A DNA stretch of 64,000 nucleotides from Rhodoferax sp. GTDB taxonomy: Bacteria > Pseudomonadota > Gammaproteobacteria > Burkholderiales > Burkholderiaceae_C. The stretch lies in assembly GCA_024235935.1 (NCBI GenBank), contig JACKLL010000012.1:40240-104239 (forward strand), read 5' to 3'. The translations under genes and the position numbers were made by a program. Positions 7,481-16,020 of this stretch are shown one piece after another; the stretch's first letter is position 1; each line of letters opens with the position of its first letter. The notes beneath the pieces are model-generated. The model saw only the letters and a list, made by a program, of their open reading frames with translations, was not told the origin of the DNA and searched no databases.

Positions 7481-8452
7481 TCAGTCGACCGAGGCGCCGG
7501 AACGTTTGACGGCTGCGCCCCAGCGCTCGATCTCCTGCGCCATGAAGGTCTTGAGCTCCTGCGGGCTGCCACCCACCACATCGGCTCCGCGGCTGGCCAG
7601 CTGGCTGCGCAGCTCCGGATCGGCCAGGGCCTTCTGGATGGCGGCGTTGATCTGGTCGACGATGGCCTTCGGGGTACCGGCGGGCGCGAAGATCGCGTCC
7701 CAGGCCCCGACGTTGAAGCCCGGCAGGCCCGACTCGGCAATGGTCGGCATGTCGGCAAATCCTGGCACCCGCTTGGCCGTGCTGACCGCCAGGCCCTTGA
7801 GCCGGCCGCCGCGGACCTGGGGTGCGGTGTTGGGCATCACGTCGATCATGAAGTCGACCTGGCCGCCGATCACGTCGGTGATCGCCGCCGCGCCGCCGCG
7901 GTAGGGGATATGGACCACCGCCAGGCCGGCTTCCGCCTTGAGGATTTCACCCGACAGGTGCGAGGTCGTGCCGTTGCCGGCCGACGCAAAGGTGTACTTG
8001 CCCGGGTTGGCCTTGAGCAGTTGCAGCAGTTCGCCCATGGTCGCCACCGGCAGGCCGGGACGGATCACCACCATGGCGGCGATCGAGGTCAGGCGGCTGA
8101 CCGGCTCGAAGTCCTTCAGGGCATCGAAACCCGGGCGCTTGTACAGCGTCTGGTTGATGCCGTGCGTGCCATTGGTGCCGTACAGCAAGGTGTAGCCGTC
8201 CGCCGGCGCACGTGCTGCCGCCGCACTGCCGATGTTGCCGCCGGCGCCGGCCAGGTTTTCGAACACGATGGGCTGGCCCAGCTCGGTGGCAACCCGGCCC
8301 ATCGTCAGTCGGGCCAGGTTGTCACCGCCACCGCCGGCCGGAAACGGCACGATGAGCTTGATCGGCTTGGACGGATAAGCCTGCGCGCGGGCCATTGGGC
8401 TGATGGCGCTGCCGGCAAGCGCGGTCAGCAATAGGCGGCGTGAGAGGGGCAT
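7481..8452 (-). CDS. Bug/TctC-type tricarboxylate-transporter substrate-binding protein
   Basis: This is an exported binding protein of about 323 residues. The start is at MPLSRRLLLTALAGSAIS with a GGAG site eight bases upstream; a further upstream in-frame ATG was rejected because it would bury the signal peptide. The signal peptide ends near ARAQA, and the mature protein begins YPSKPIKLIVPFPAGGGGD, the hallmark of the Bug family, whose members bind carboxylates in the periplasm. No TctA/TctB membrane genes are in the window. It is followed at once by the NicX-like gene, so the ligand may be that pathway's substrate. Confidence 0.9.
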   Translation of the reverse strand: MPLSRRLLLTALAGSAISPMARAQAYPSKPIKLIVPFPAGGGGDNLARLTMGRVATELGQPIVFENLAGAGGNIGSAAAARAPADGYTLLYGTNGTHGINQTLYKRPGFDALKDFEPVSRLTSIAAMVVIRPGLPVATMGELLQLLKANPGKYTFASAGNGTTSHLSGEILKAEAGLAVVHIPYRGGAAAITDVIGGQVDFMIDVMPNTAPQVRGGRLKGLAVSTAKRVPGFADMPTIAESGLPGFNVGAWDAIFAPAGTPKAIVDQINAAIQKALADPELRSQLASRGADVVGGSPQELKTFMAQEIERWGAAVKRSGASVD

Positions 8453-8497
8453 GGGTTGTCTCCAGTGAACGGTTGGTATGGGATGCAAAGCCGATTT

Positions 8498-8508
8498 CTG
8501 CATGCAAT
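8498..8508. repeat. Operator-like direct repeat, copy 1
   Basis: CTGCATGCAAT occurs here and again at 8550-8560, exactly 52 bases apart (about five helical turns), in the intergenic space between the Bug gene and gntR. This copy overlaps the last bases of a -10 element for the Bug gene. Confidence 0.65.
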
Positions 8509-8534
8509 TCTAGGCATATTTTGCGTTTAATCAA
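8507..8534 (-). promoter_or_regulatory. Candidate sigma-70 promoter of the Bug/dioxygenase operon
   Basis: Read on the minus strand: TTGATT (8529-8534), a 16-base spacer, then TAGAAT (8507-8512). The -10 overlaps operator copy 1, so a bound GntR protein would block it. Transcription would start about 45-50 bases upstream of the Bug start codon. Confidence 0.5.
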
Positions 8535-8549
8535 CGTATATGTCAGATA

Positions 8550-8560
8550 CTGCATGCAAT
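8550..8560. repeat. Operator-like direct repeat, copy 2
   Basis: Second copy of CTGCATGCAAT, 34 bases upstream of the gntR start codon. It contains the palindromic core TGCATGCA, as expected for a dimeric regulator. Two copies on one helix face suggest cooperative binding and looping (inference). Confidence 0.6.
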
Positions 8561-8593
8561 AAGGCGCCCGCAACACCGGAATAGACTCCTCCC

Positions 8594-9295
8594 ATGGCTT
8601 CCCAGATCCACCTCGTCGTCAATGAATTGCGCCGCCGCATCGTCGCCGGCGAGTTGGCGCCGGGGACCCGGCTGGTGGAGCTGGCGCTGGCCGCGCAGCT
8701 GGGGGTGTCGCGCACGCCGATCCGGCTGGCGTTCGAGGAGCTGGAGAAGCAGGGCTTGCTGGAGCGTCTGTCGACGCGCGGCTTCCGGGTCCGGGAGCTC
8801 ACGGTCGACGACATTTCGGATGCGATCGATGTGCGTGGCGTGCTCGAAGGCATGGCGGTCCGGCTGGCCGCCGAACGCCCGCTGGCGGCCGAGACGCTGG
8901 CGCAATTGCAGCGCTGCGTCGCCGAAGGGCAGGCCTTGATCCGCGACGCGGCCCACAACCAGGACACGGTCGATCTGGCGCGCTGGATACCGATGAACGC
9001 CCGCTTCCATGCGTGCCTGATGGCCGCCGCCGCCAACAAGGCCCTCGTGTCGGCGCTGACCCACGTGGACAAGCTTCCGCTGGCCAGTGCCTCTGCGCTG
9101 AGTCTCGGCGGCGCGGCGCCGGCACTGGAGCTGGCCTTCCTGCAACGCGCGCAGCAGGACCATGAAGACATCGTGGATGCGTTGCAGGCGCATGAAGGCG
9201 CGCGCGCCGAGGCACTGATGCGCGAGCACGCCCGACGCAGCCGCGACAACAAGCGCGAGCTGCTGACTGGCAGCCGTCTGCATCGGCTGGCTTGA
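8594..9295 (+). CDS. GntR family regulator, FCD subfamily
   Basis: The protein has 233 residues with an N-terminal winged helix (about 1-70; LRRRIVAGELAPGTRLVEL, LGVSRTPIRLAFEELEKQGLLE) and an all-helical FCD ligand domain (about 75-225) with the metal/ligand-site stretch MNARFHACLM. FCD regulators usually repress catabolic genes until a carboxylic acid binds. The gene diverges from the Bug/NicX-like operon, and two CTGCATGCAAT repeats lie between, one on that operon's -10. The simplest reading is a repressor of that operon and of itself. Confidence 0.9.
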   Translation: MASQIHLVVNELRRRIVAGELAPGTRLVELALAAQLGVSRTPIRLAFEELEKQGLLERLSTRGFRVRELTVDDISDAIDVRGVLEGMAVRLAAERPLAAETLAQLQRCVAEGQALIRDAAHNQDTVDLARWIPMNARFHACLMAAAANKALVSALTHVDKLPLASASALSLGGAAPALELAFLQRAQQDHEDIVDALQAHEGARAEALMREHARRSRDNKRELLTGSRLHRLA

Positions 9296-9306
9296 TGGGA
9301 GTTGCG

Positions 9307-10119
9307 ATGACCGATATCCGCCGAATCCTGCTGGCCCTCGCCATGTCACTGGCCGTCGCCGGCGCCTGGCTGGCGCCGATGGACCTGCCCGCGATGCAGC
9401 AGGTCGACGCCGGGCTCAAGCGGGCACTGGTCAGTTTTGCGACGGCACGTGCACTCAATGCGGCGATTTCGGTGGCCCAGGGAACCGAGTTGTCCGTGCA
9501 GCCGGCAGGGGTCGGAGCGACGTTTGCGCCGGGCCAGCTGCTCGACCCGGTCAATGACCTGGTCGAGCAGTTCTCGACCCTGATGCTGGCCGCCAGCGTG
9601 GCCTTCGGCGTGCAGAAGGTGCTGATCACCATCGGCAGCTACTGGCCCCTGTCGCTGGCCCTGACGCTGGTGGCACTGGCCTGGACCGGGCTGCGCCTGC
9701 GCCGGCGGACCGCGCCGTCCTGGCTGTCCCGCCTGCTGGTGGTCTTGCTGATGCTGCGTTTCGCGGTGCCGGTGGTGACGCTGGGCACCGACGCGGTGTG
9801 GCAGAAATTCCTGGCCCAGGACTACCAGAGCAGTCAGCAGGCAATCGAGAACGCGTCGCGTGACACGGCTGCGAAGGACCCGGATCCGCTGGCCGGGTCG
9901 GCGAATCCGGGCATCGTCGACAGGCTCAAGGGCTGGTTCTCGTCCAACACCGATCTGAGGGCCCGGTTCGCCGACCTGCAGCAGGCGGTCGAGCGCATCA
10001 CCGAGCAGATGGTGCGGCTGATCGCGGTATTCGTGCTGCAGACCCTGGTCGTGCCGCTGTTGCTGCTGTGGCTGATGTTCTCGGTCCTGCGCAGCCTGCT
10101 GATCGCCGACCGGTCCTGA
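9307..10119 (+). CDS. Membrane protein of unknown function
   Basis: I do not recognise this 270-residue protein. It has an N-terminal hydrophobic segment (about 6-24, either a signal anchor or signal peptide), a soluble stretch, two or three central membrane segments (about 95-160), a charged soluble loop with predicted helix (about 165-235), and a C-terminal membrane segment (about 236-262). ATG 9307 follows GGGAG with a five-base spacer; ATG 9295, which overlaps the gntR stop, is an alternative. It is 11 bases behind gntR and may be cotranscribed, but nothing ties its function to that module. Confidence 0.6.
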   Translation: MTDIRRILLALAMSLAVAGAWLAPMDLPAMQQVDAGLKRALVSFATARALNAAISVAQGTELSVQPAGVGATFAPGQLLDPVNDLVEQFSTLMLAASVAFGVQKVLITIGSYWPLSLALTLVALAWTGLRLRRRTAPSWLSRLLVVLLMLRFAVPVVTLGTDAVWQKFLAQDYQSSQQAIENASRDTAAKDPDPLAGSANPGIVDRLKGWFSSNTDLRARFADLQQAVERITEQMVRLIAVFVLQTLVVPLLLLWLMFSVLRSLLIADRS

Positions 10120-10138
10120 GTGTGCCCGCGCCCGCGGT

Positions 10139-11584
10139 TCAGGCCGGTGGCGCCGGTGTGGCGCCCTGCGGCCCTGTCTGCAAGGCTTTGTCACGGCCCC
10201 CGGCACGGGCCACCAGTGCGTTCTGGTCGTCCTTCGCGCGCCGGTCGACCTGCTCGGGATCCAGCGTCTGTGCCAGCAGGCTCGCCATGCGTTGCAACAC
10301 GTCCGCATGCGCCGGATCGGCGGCCAGGTCGTGGTGCTGGTCGGGGTCTGCGTGCACGTCGAACAGCTCGGGTGCGAAGCCCACGTAGTGGTGGTAGGCC
10401 CATGGGCCCTGGCGCAGCATGTAAGCGGCGCCTGGCGATCCGACCGCGTGGTATTCGCTGAACCCTGGCCGCTGTTCGTCATCGGGCTCGGCGGCGAGTG
10501 CGACCAGATCGCGGCCGGGCAACCCGGCCGGCACCGGCAGGCCGGTCGCGGTGAGCACGGTCGGTGCGATATCGACCAGGTTGGTGTGGGTGCTGCACAC
10601 GTGGCCCCGGGGTACGCCGGGACCGCTGACGATCAGCGGCACGTTGGTCGCCTCCCGGTACAGCGTCGACTTGTTCCACATGCCGCGCGACCCCTGGTTG
10701 TCGCCATGGTCGCTGGAGAACACGACCCGGGTCGAGGCACCCATGCCGCTGGCGTCGAGGGCCTGCAACACCGTGCCGATCTGTTCGTCGAGGAACGACA
10801 CCAGCGCGTAGTAGCACGCCAGCGCCAGCCGGCGCCGCGCATCGGTGCCGAGCTCGGCATCGGCATTGGAGAAGTCGGCATGGCGCTGTACCCAGGGATG
10901 GCGGCGGTAGCCCCGGTCTGGATGCAAGGCGGGCAGCGGCAGGGCGTCGATATCGATCGCGTCCAGAAAGCGTTGCGGCACCACGAGCGGGAAGTGCGGA
11001 GCGACGAAACCGACGAACAGCACCCACGGTTTGTCGTCGGGCGCCTGGGCGCGTTCGGTCAACCACGCGGCGGCATCCTGCGCGCACGCCGTATCGAATA
11101 CGTTGTAGGGTGACGTGCCGGCGCCAAGCTTGTCGAACAGATGCGATGCGCGCGGCGCGTCGGGCAGCGGATCGCGCACCGAACCCCAGACCTGGCCAAC
11201 GCCGCCGGCCAGGTGCATGCTGCGCTGCTGGCGGGTGAAGCCGGTGTCGCACTCCCCGTTCCGGTAGTGCAGCTTGCCGATCGATTCGACGCGGTGGCCG
11301 GCGTCCTTCAGGTCGTGGCACCAGCCGCGCACGGCGCCGTCGTAACCCATGGCGTTGTCCCAGTAGCGGGCATCCTGGTGGACCCAGCGTCCGGTCGCCA
11401 GGCTGGCGCGCGCCGGCACGCAGATCGGCGATGGCGTGAATGCATTGGTGAAGCGCGTGCCCTTGGCCGCCAGCGCGTCGAGGTGCGGCGTGTGCACCCA
11501 GGGGTGGCCCGCGCAGCCGAGTGCACGGGCGTCCTGTTCGTCCGACAGCAGGATCAATACGTTGGAGGGTTTGGGCGTTGTCAT
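10139..11584 (-). CDS. Sulfatase family hydrolase
   Basis: This 481-residue alkaline-phosphatase-superfamily enzyme has the metal-binding start NVLILLSDEQDARALG and the sulfatase signature CVPARASLATGR, whose Cys55 would be matured to formylglycine. Later segments VFSSDHGDNQGSRGMWNKS and NLVDIAPTVL fit the choline-sulfatase/arylsulfatase group. No signal peptide is visible, so it is probably cytoplasmic. The start lies four bases after the stop of a cytosolic alpha/beta hydrolase and it is the last gene of that operon, which suggests a sulfated substrate. Phosphonate monoester hydrolase activity cannot be excluded. Confidence 0.85.
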   Translation of the reverse strand: MTTPKPSNVLILLSDEQDARALGCAGHPWVHTPHLDALAAKGTRFTNAFTPSPICVPARASLATGRWVHQDARYWDNAMGYDGAVRGWCHDLKDAGHRVESIGKLHYRNGECDTGFTRQQRSMHLAGGVGQVWGSVRDPLPDAPRASHLFDKLGAGTSPYNVFDTACAQDAAAWLTERAQAPDDKPWVLFVGFVAPHFPLVVPQRFLDAIDIDALPLPALHPDRGYRRHPWVQRHADFSNADAELGTDARRRLALACYYALVSFLDEQIGTVLQALDASGMGASTRVVFSSDHGDNQGSRGMWNKSTLYREATNVPLIVSGPGVPRGHVCSTHTNLVDIAPTVLTATGLPVPAGLPGRDLVALAAEPDDEQRPGFSEYHAVGSPGAAYMLRQGPWAYHHYVGFAPELFDVHADPDQHHDLAADPAHADVLQRMASLLAQTLDPEQVDRRAKDDQNALVARAGGRDKALQTGPQGATPAPPA

Positions 11585-11588
11585 GGTG

Positions 11589-12308
11589 TCAGATGGCCGC
11601 GGCGGCCAGCAATTCGTGTGTCAATGCTTCGGGATGGGTCACCATCAGGTCATGCCCGCCGTCGATGACGGCGGTGGTCCAGCCGGGCTGGTTCGACACG
11701 GCGGCATGGTGGGCGACGAAGCGCGGTCCCCGATGTGCGCCCGCCAGCACATAGTGCTTGCGCGGTACGTCCTGCCAGCGCCCCGTGACCACCGGGGCGT
11801 CGAACATCGTCCTGATCGGATGCGGCGTGACGCAGGCGCGGGCCCAGGCCAGGTCATCGGGGTCGGTGATGCCCCAGATGGCCGGGTCCGGTGGCGGCAC
11901 ACGCACGCCGCCCAGGGTTTGCGCACCGCGTTGCATGGCCTGTTGCCGCTCGGGCGGAAAACCGTCCCAGCCGGGTTGGCCATGTTCAGGGATGATGGCG
12001 TCCACGTAGACCAATGCCCGCAGCACTGCGGGATTGCGATCGGCCACCTGCGTGATGATGGCTCCGCCATAACTGTGGCCCACCAGAACCACATCGCGCA
12101 GCTGCTCGAAGCGCAGCACCGCCAGCACGTCCTGCACATGGGTGTGCAGGCCGACTTCGGGCGTGAACAGGTGTTCGCGTTCGCCCATGCCGGTCAGGGT
12201 CGGTGTGAAAACGCGATGGCCGAGCGCACGCAGCCGGTCGCCAACCCGGCGCCAGCACCACCCGCCGTGCCAGCCGCCGTGGACCAGCAGGAAAACGGAT
12301 TCGCTCAT
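11589..12308 (-). CDS. Alpha/beta hydrolase, cytosolic copy
   Basis: The 239-residue alpha/beta hydrolase has the oxyanion segment FLLVHGGWHGGWCW, the nucleophile elbow GHSYGG with Ser79, and the C-terminal GGHDLMVTHPEAL with the catalytic His. It resembles small plant- and bacterial-type esterases (salicylate or pyrethroid esterase-like). No signal peptide is seen. It is a paralogue of the lipoprotein hydrolase two genes upstream; both share PTLTGMGER/PTLSGLGER, HVQD and WGITDP. The start overlaps the stop of the Bug gene by four bases (12305-12308), and sulfatase follows four bases after its stop. Confidence 0.85.
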   Translation of the reverse strand: MSESVFLLVHGGWHGGWCWRRVGDRLRALGHRVFTPTLTGMGEREHLFTPEVGLHTHVQDVLAVLRFEQLRDVVLVGHSYGGAIITQVADRNPAVLRALVYVDAIIPEHGQPGWDGFPPERQQAMQRGAQTLGGVRVPPPDPAIWGITDPDDLAWARACVTPHPIRTMFDAPVVTGRWQDVPRKHYVLAGAHRGPRFVAHHAAVSNQPGWTTAVIDGGHDLMVTHPEALTHELLAAAAI

Positions 12309-13273
12309 CCGTCGATGGCCTCGTAGTTCAATGACTTAGCGGTCTGGCCCCAGCGCGCGATGTCGGCCTGGATTCGCGTTGCAAACTCGGCGGGTGCCAT
12401 GGCCTGCGGCTCCATCACCAGCGTCGCGAAGGATTTCTGCACCGACGTGCTGCCGATGGCCTTTTGCACGGCGGCATGCAGCGCGATGACCTTGTCTGCG
12501 GGTGTGCGGGCGGGCGCCAGCAGGCCGAACCACTCCATCATCGTCAGTTGCGGGAAACCAGCTTCGCGTGCGGTCTGCACGTCGGGCAACTGCGCGGAGC
12601 GTTTCTCTCCGGTGGTGACCAGCACCCGCATGCGACCGTCCTTGTGCGGCTGCACGGCGTTGGACAGCGCGGTGACGAAGGACGCGACACGCCCGCCATA
12701 CAGGTCGTTCATGATGTCCGGCGCGCCTTTGTAGGGAACGTGCAGCATCTCGATGCCTGCCGCCTGCGCGATCTGCGCCCCCAGGAAATGCGGCCCCGAG
12801 CCGGCACCCGGTGACGCATAGGTCGCCTCCTTCGGGTTCGCCTTGCACCAGGTGATGAATTCACCCAGGGTTTTGGCGGGTACGTGGTTGCCCACCGCCA
12901 GCGCGTTGGTCGACAGACACACCGTGCTCACCGGTGCGAAGTCCTTGACGGTGTCGTAAGGCAGCTTGCGGAACACATGCGGGTACAGCGTCATGATCGA
13001 TGCCGGCGTCAGCAACAGCGTGGTGCCGTCCGCTTGCGCAGACTTGACCGCGGACACTGCAATGCGGCCGCCGGCACCCGGCTTGTTGTCGATGATCACG
13101 TTGCGTCCGCCCAGATGGGGCTTGAGTGCCTCGCCGAGTTCCCGTGCGATCACGTCGACGATGCCGCCGGCCGGAAAGCCGACGACGACCCGCATGACAT
13201 CAGCTTGTGCGAATGCGGGAAGACCGAGTGCGGCAGCACCTGCAGCCAGGGAGAAGTTTCTGCGTTTGATCAT
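12305..13273 (-). CDS. Bug/TctC-type substrate-binding protein
   Basis: This is a periplasmic binding protein of about 322 residues. The start MIKRRNFSLAAGAAALGL at 13273 has a GAGG site and yields a signal peptide ending near AFAQA; the longer upstream open frame was rejected. Family marks are VVGFPAGGIVDVIAREL near the mature N-terminus and IIDNKPGAGGRIAVSAV. It lies between two paralogous alpha/beta hydrolases, one exported and one cytosolic, with a four-base overlap into the latter. It probably captures a carboxylate or ester that these enzymes handle; no membrane transporter partner is present in the window. Confidence 0.9.
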   Translation of the reverse strand: MIKRRNFSLAAGAAALGLPAFAQADVMRVVVGFPAGGIVDVIARELGEALKPHLGGRNVIIDNKPGAGGRIAVSAVKSAQADGTTLLLTPASIMTLYPHVFRKLPYDTVKDFAPVSTVCLSTNALAVGNHVPAKTLGEFITWCKANPKEATYASPGAGSGPHFLGAQIAQAAGIEMLHVPYKGAPDIMNDLYGGRVASFVTALSNAVQPHKDGRMRVLVTTGEKRSAQLPDVQTAREAGFPQLTMMEWFGLLAPARTPADKVIALHAAVQKAIGSTSVQKSFATLVMEPQAMAPAEFATRIQADIARWGQTAKSLNYEAIDG

Positions 13274-13331
13274 GGGGTCCTCACATACAAAAGGAGTGGT
13301 GAGCGAAAAGGAATGGTGGGCGAGCGGTGTT

Positions 13332-14141
13332 TCAACCCAGCTGGAGCAGGGCATCGGTGAACCGGGGCGGGTCCAGCAGCATCACGTCGTGGTATCCGTC
13401 CACTTCGGCGTACCGATAGCGTGGGTCTTTCTGGATGCCGGCACCGATCGCCTTGAACAGCGGGTTGGGGTTGCGTGTGCATTTGAGGAAGCTGCGCCGG
13501 ACCGGGTCAGCCATCGGGTCGCCCTGCACGGTTTCGGTAAAGCTGCGTGCGGCCTGGGGCTTGATGCGTGGCGTGGCCCACGCGACCATTGCGGGGTCGG
13601 TGATACCCCAGAGTTCGCCCCAGGCCTCGGGCGGCCGCGGCGGCACGACCGCGTTCTGCGCGGCGAGCTTCTCGTAGTCTGCCTTCACCGGTGCCGGAAC
13701 AAAGCTTGCCAGTGCCTGGCCCTTCATCGGTACCAGTGCGTCGACGTAGATCGCATGGGCCACACGCCCGGTCCGCTCGCCGAGCACGCCCGACACCACA
13801 CAGCCTGCGTAGGAGTGACCGACGAGCACGACGTCGTGCAGGTCTTCCATCATCATGTGGTCCACGATGTCCTGCACATGGACATGCAGGCCGCTGGTCC
13901 CTGCGGCCACCTGCCAGCGCTCACCGAGACCGGAGAGCGTCGGTGTGCTGACGGTGTGGCCGGCGGCCCGCAGCAATGGGGCCGTCCTGGACCAGGCCCA
14001 GCCTCCGTGCCAGGCGCCATGCACCAGCACATAGTGGCGCGGTTTGGTGTTGCCGCTGACGGCGGCGCTGGCGCAACCCTGGAGCAGCGCGCCGGCGCTG
14101 GCTGCCGCAAGTAGCGCCGAGCGGCGGGAAAGTGCATGCAT
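13332..14141 (-). CDS. Alpha/beta hydrolase, predicted exported lipoprotein
   Basis: The protein has 269 residues. The N-terminus MHALSRRSALLAAASAGALLQGC ends in a lipobox (LQGC, Cys23), so it should be anchored to a membrane outside the cytoplasm; the SRRS also hints at Tat export. The rest is the same alpha/beta hydrolase as the cytosolic paralogue in this operon: LVHGAWHGGWAW, GHSYAG nucleophile elbow, WGITDP, and the C-terminal YHDVML with the catalytic His. It is first in the operon with the Bug protein, cytosolic hydrolase and sulfatase. External ester or amide hydrolysis before uptake is inferred. Confidence 0.85.
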   Translation of the reverse strand: MHALSRRSALLAAASAGALLQGCASAAVSGNTKPRHYVLVHGAWHGGWAWSRTAPLLRAAGHTVSTPTLSGLGERWQVAAGTSGLHVHVQDIVDHMMMEDLHDVVLVGHSYAGCVVSGVLGERTGRVAHAIYVDALVPMKGQALASFVPAPVKADYEKLAAQNAVVPPRPPEAWGELWGITDPAMVAWATPRIKPQAARSFTETVQGDPMADPVRRSFLKCTRNPNPLFKAIGAGIQKDPRYRYAEVDGYHDVMLLDPPRFTDALLQLG

Positions 14142-14610
14142 GAATGGCTCCTCGGTATGGTTTTGGGGACCAGGGGCAGGATCTGGTGGCCACAGGTGCC
14201 GTCAATCCTTGTCGGCTTTCGGAAGACCGGCCTTGCCCAGCGGATTGCCACCCCGGTACGCTGCGAACGACCCCGCCGTCGGCAGAAAGGCCACTGCAAT
14301 GGAAGTCGACGGTTTCACGGGCTTGGGCAGAATTGTGTGGATCGAGGCGGCGCAACGTGGCATTCTTCCGGGCGGGCGCGCGTGTTTCAGTTACCGGGGG
14401 AACACTGACTGCCATCCCTGCTACGGGAAGAACCCTGGACATGGCTGGGTCCTGGCCCATTGCGCGATGGTTTCTCGGTCCAGAACGCGGATGCATGCCA
14501 TCGGTCCTCCCGCACGGGGCCGAAGGCCGTGTCGTCGTTTCTCGATGCAGACGCACCCATGCCTGCGGCCGCCAGGCGACACACATCCGTTTCAAGATCA
14601 GAATCACGCC
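14142..14610. other. 469-base divergent intergenic region
   Basis: This gap separates the lipoprotein-hydrolase operon (minus) from the amidase (plus). The amidase reading frame stays open through it, but the encoded stretch looks like nothing known and is Arg/Pro/Gly-rich as random high-GC frames are. No convincing promoter pair, terminator, RNA gene or repeat was seen. It presumably holds both divergent promoters. Confidence 0.5.
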
Positions 14611-16005
14611 ATGCATTTCAAGACCATCTCCGAACTTGCGCCCTTGCTGCAGTCCGGTACGCTTTCGCCGGTGGAGCTGACGCACACGATGCTGGCACGC
14701 ATCGACGCGCTGGACGGTCGGCTGCGGTGTTTCGCCACCGTGTCCGCCGAGCTGGCCTTGCAGCAGGCGCTGGCAGCCGAGCGGGATATCCATGCGGGCC
14801 ATTACCGCGGCGCGCTGCATGGTGTCCCGGTCGCGGTGAAGGACCTGTGCTGCACCAAGGGCATCCGCACCATGGGGGGCACCGGTGTGCTGGCCGACCA
14901 TGTGCCGGATTACGATGCCACCGTCGTGCAGCGCTTGCGCGATGCCGGTGCGGTGCTGCTGGGCAAGCTCAACCTGACCGACGGCGCGATGGCCGGCTAC
15001 CACCCGCAGTTCGCCATTCCGGAGAATCCGTGGAAGGCCGCGCACTGGTCGGGTGTGTCGTCCAGCGGTTGCGGCGCTGCGGTCGCAGCCGGCCTGGCCT
15101 ATGCGGCCATCGGCACCGACACCGGTGGTTCGATCCGCCATCCGTCGGCGGCCTGTGGCATCGTTGGCCTCAAGCCGACCTGGGGCCGGGTCAGCCGGCA
15201 TGGCGTGCTGGCGCTGGCCGAGTCGCTCGACCATGTCGGACCGATGACGCGCAGCAGCCACGATGCCGGCATCGTGCTGCAGGCCATCGCCGGTCGTGAC
15301 GTGCAGGATGCCACGTCGCTGGCCGATCCGGTGCCCGACATGGCCGGCCTGCTGGAGCGGGGCGTGCAAGGCCTGCGCATCGGTTGGGACGAGGCCTTCA
15401 CACGCGGCGACATGGCGGCCGATTTTGCCGATGCCGTCGCCCGCGCCGTGCAGGTGCTGCAGGACCAGGGCGCCGTCGTCGTGCCGATTCGCATGCCGGC
15501 GCGGCTGCGCGAATACGTCACGGCCTGGGCGCCGCTGTGCCAGGCCGAGGCGGTGGCGGCGCACCGTGCCTGGTTTCCGGCGCGCGCGGGAGAATACGGC
15601 CCGTTCTTTCGCCAGTGGCTGGAGCGGGGCGCGGCGCTGAGCGCGGCCGACCATGCCGCCTTTCACCACTTGCGACTGGCCAGCAATGGCGACCTGCACG
15701 CATTGATGCAGGACGTCGACGTGCTGGCCTGCCCGTCGACACCGCGGGTGGCGTTCCCCGTGACGCCCGAGTTCCTGTACGGACCGATTCCGCCCGACCG
15801 CGACCCCTGGCATGCGCGCTACACCGCGCCCTTCAACTTCTCCGGCCTGCCGACGCTGTCACTGCCCTGTGGCCTGTCCGATGCCGGGTTGCCGTTCTCG
15901 GTGCAGTTCGTCGGTCATGCCTTGCGGGAAGATGTGCTGGTCGGGGTCGGCCATGCCTTCGAGCAGCTGACCGAGTGGCACGCGCTGCACCCGCCGGTCG
16001 ATTGA
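14611..16005 (+). CDS. Amidase signature family enzyme
   Basis: The 464-residue protein is of the amidase-signature family (Ser-cisSer-Lys hydrolases). The catalytic Lys77 lies in GVPVAVKDLCCTKG, the cis-Ser region in SGVSSSGCGAAVAAGLA (about 147-163) and the nucleophile Ser174 in TDTGGSIRHPSA. ATG 14611 is chosen because homologues begin there with LAPLLQSGTLSPVELT; the ribosome site is weak. It is a cytoplasmic amide hydrolase with unknown substrate, distinct from GatA in that no gatB/gatC lie nearby. It faces the hydrolase/Bug/sulfatase operon and may belong to the same catabolic theme. Confidence 0.9.
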   Translation: MHFKTISELAPLLQSGTLSPVELTHTMLARIDALDGRLRCFATVSAELALQQALAAERDIHAGHYRGALHGVPVAVKDLCCTKGIRTMGGTGVLADHVPDYDATVVQRLRDAGAVLLGKLNLTDGAMAGYHPQFAIPENPWKAAHWSGVSSSGCGAAVAAGLAYAAIGTDTGGSIRHPSAACGIVGLKPTWGRVSRHGVLALAESLDHVGPMTRSSHDAGIVLQAIAGRDVQDATSLADPVPDMAGLLERGVQGLRIGWDEAFTRGDMAADFADAVARAVQVLQDQGAVVVPIRMPARLREYVTAWAPLCQAEAVAAHRAWFPARAGEYGPFFRQWLERGAALSAADHAAFHHLRLASNGDLHALMQDVDVLACPSTPRVAFPVTPEFLYGPIPPDRDPWHARYTAPFNFSGLPTLSLPCGLSDAGLPFSVQFVGHALREDVLVGVGHAFEQLTEWHALHPPVD

Positions 16006-16020
16006 GCGCATGAGGGACGT

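Noticed and set aside
14044..14610. Upstream extension of the amidase frame by 189 codons
   Set aside because: The extra part has no family resemblance, and the amidase family begins at MHFKTISELAPL. The extension also overlaps the divergent lipoprotein gene.
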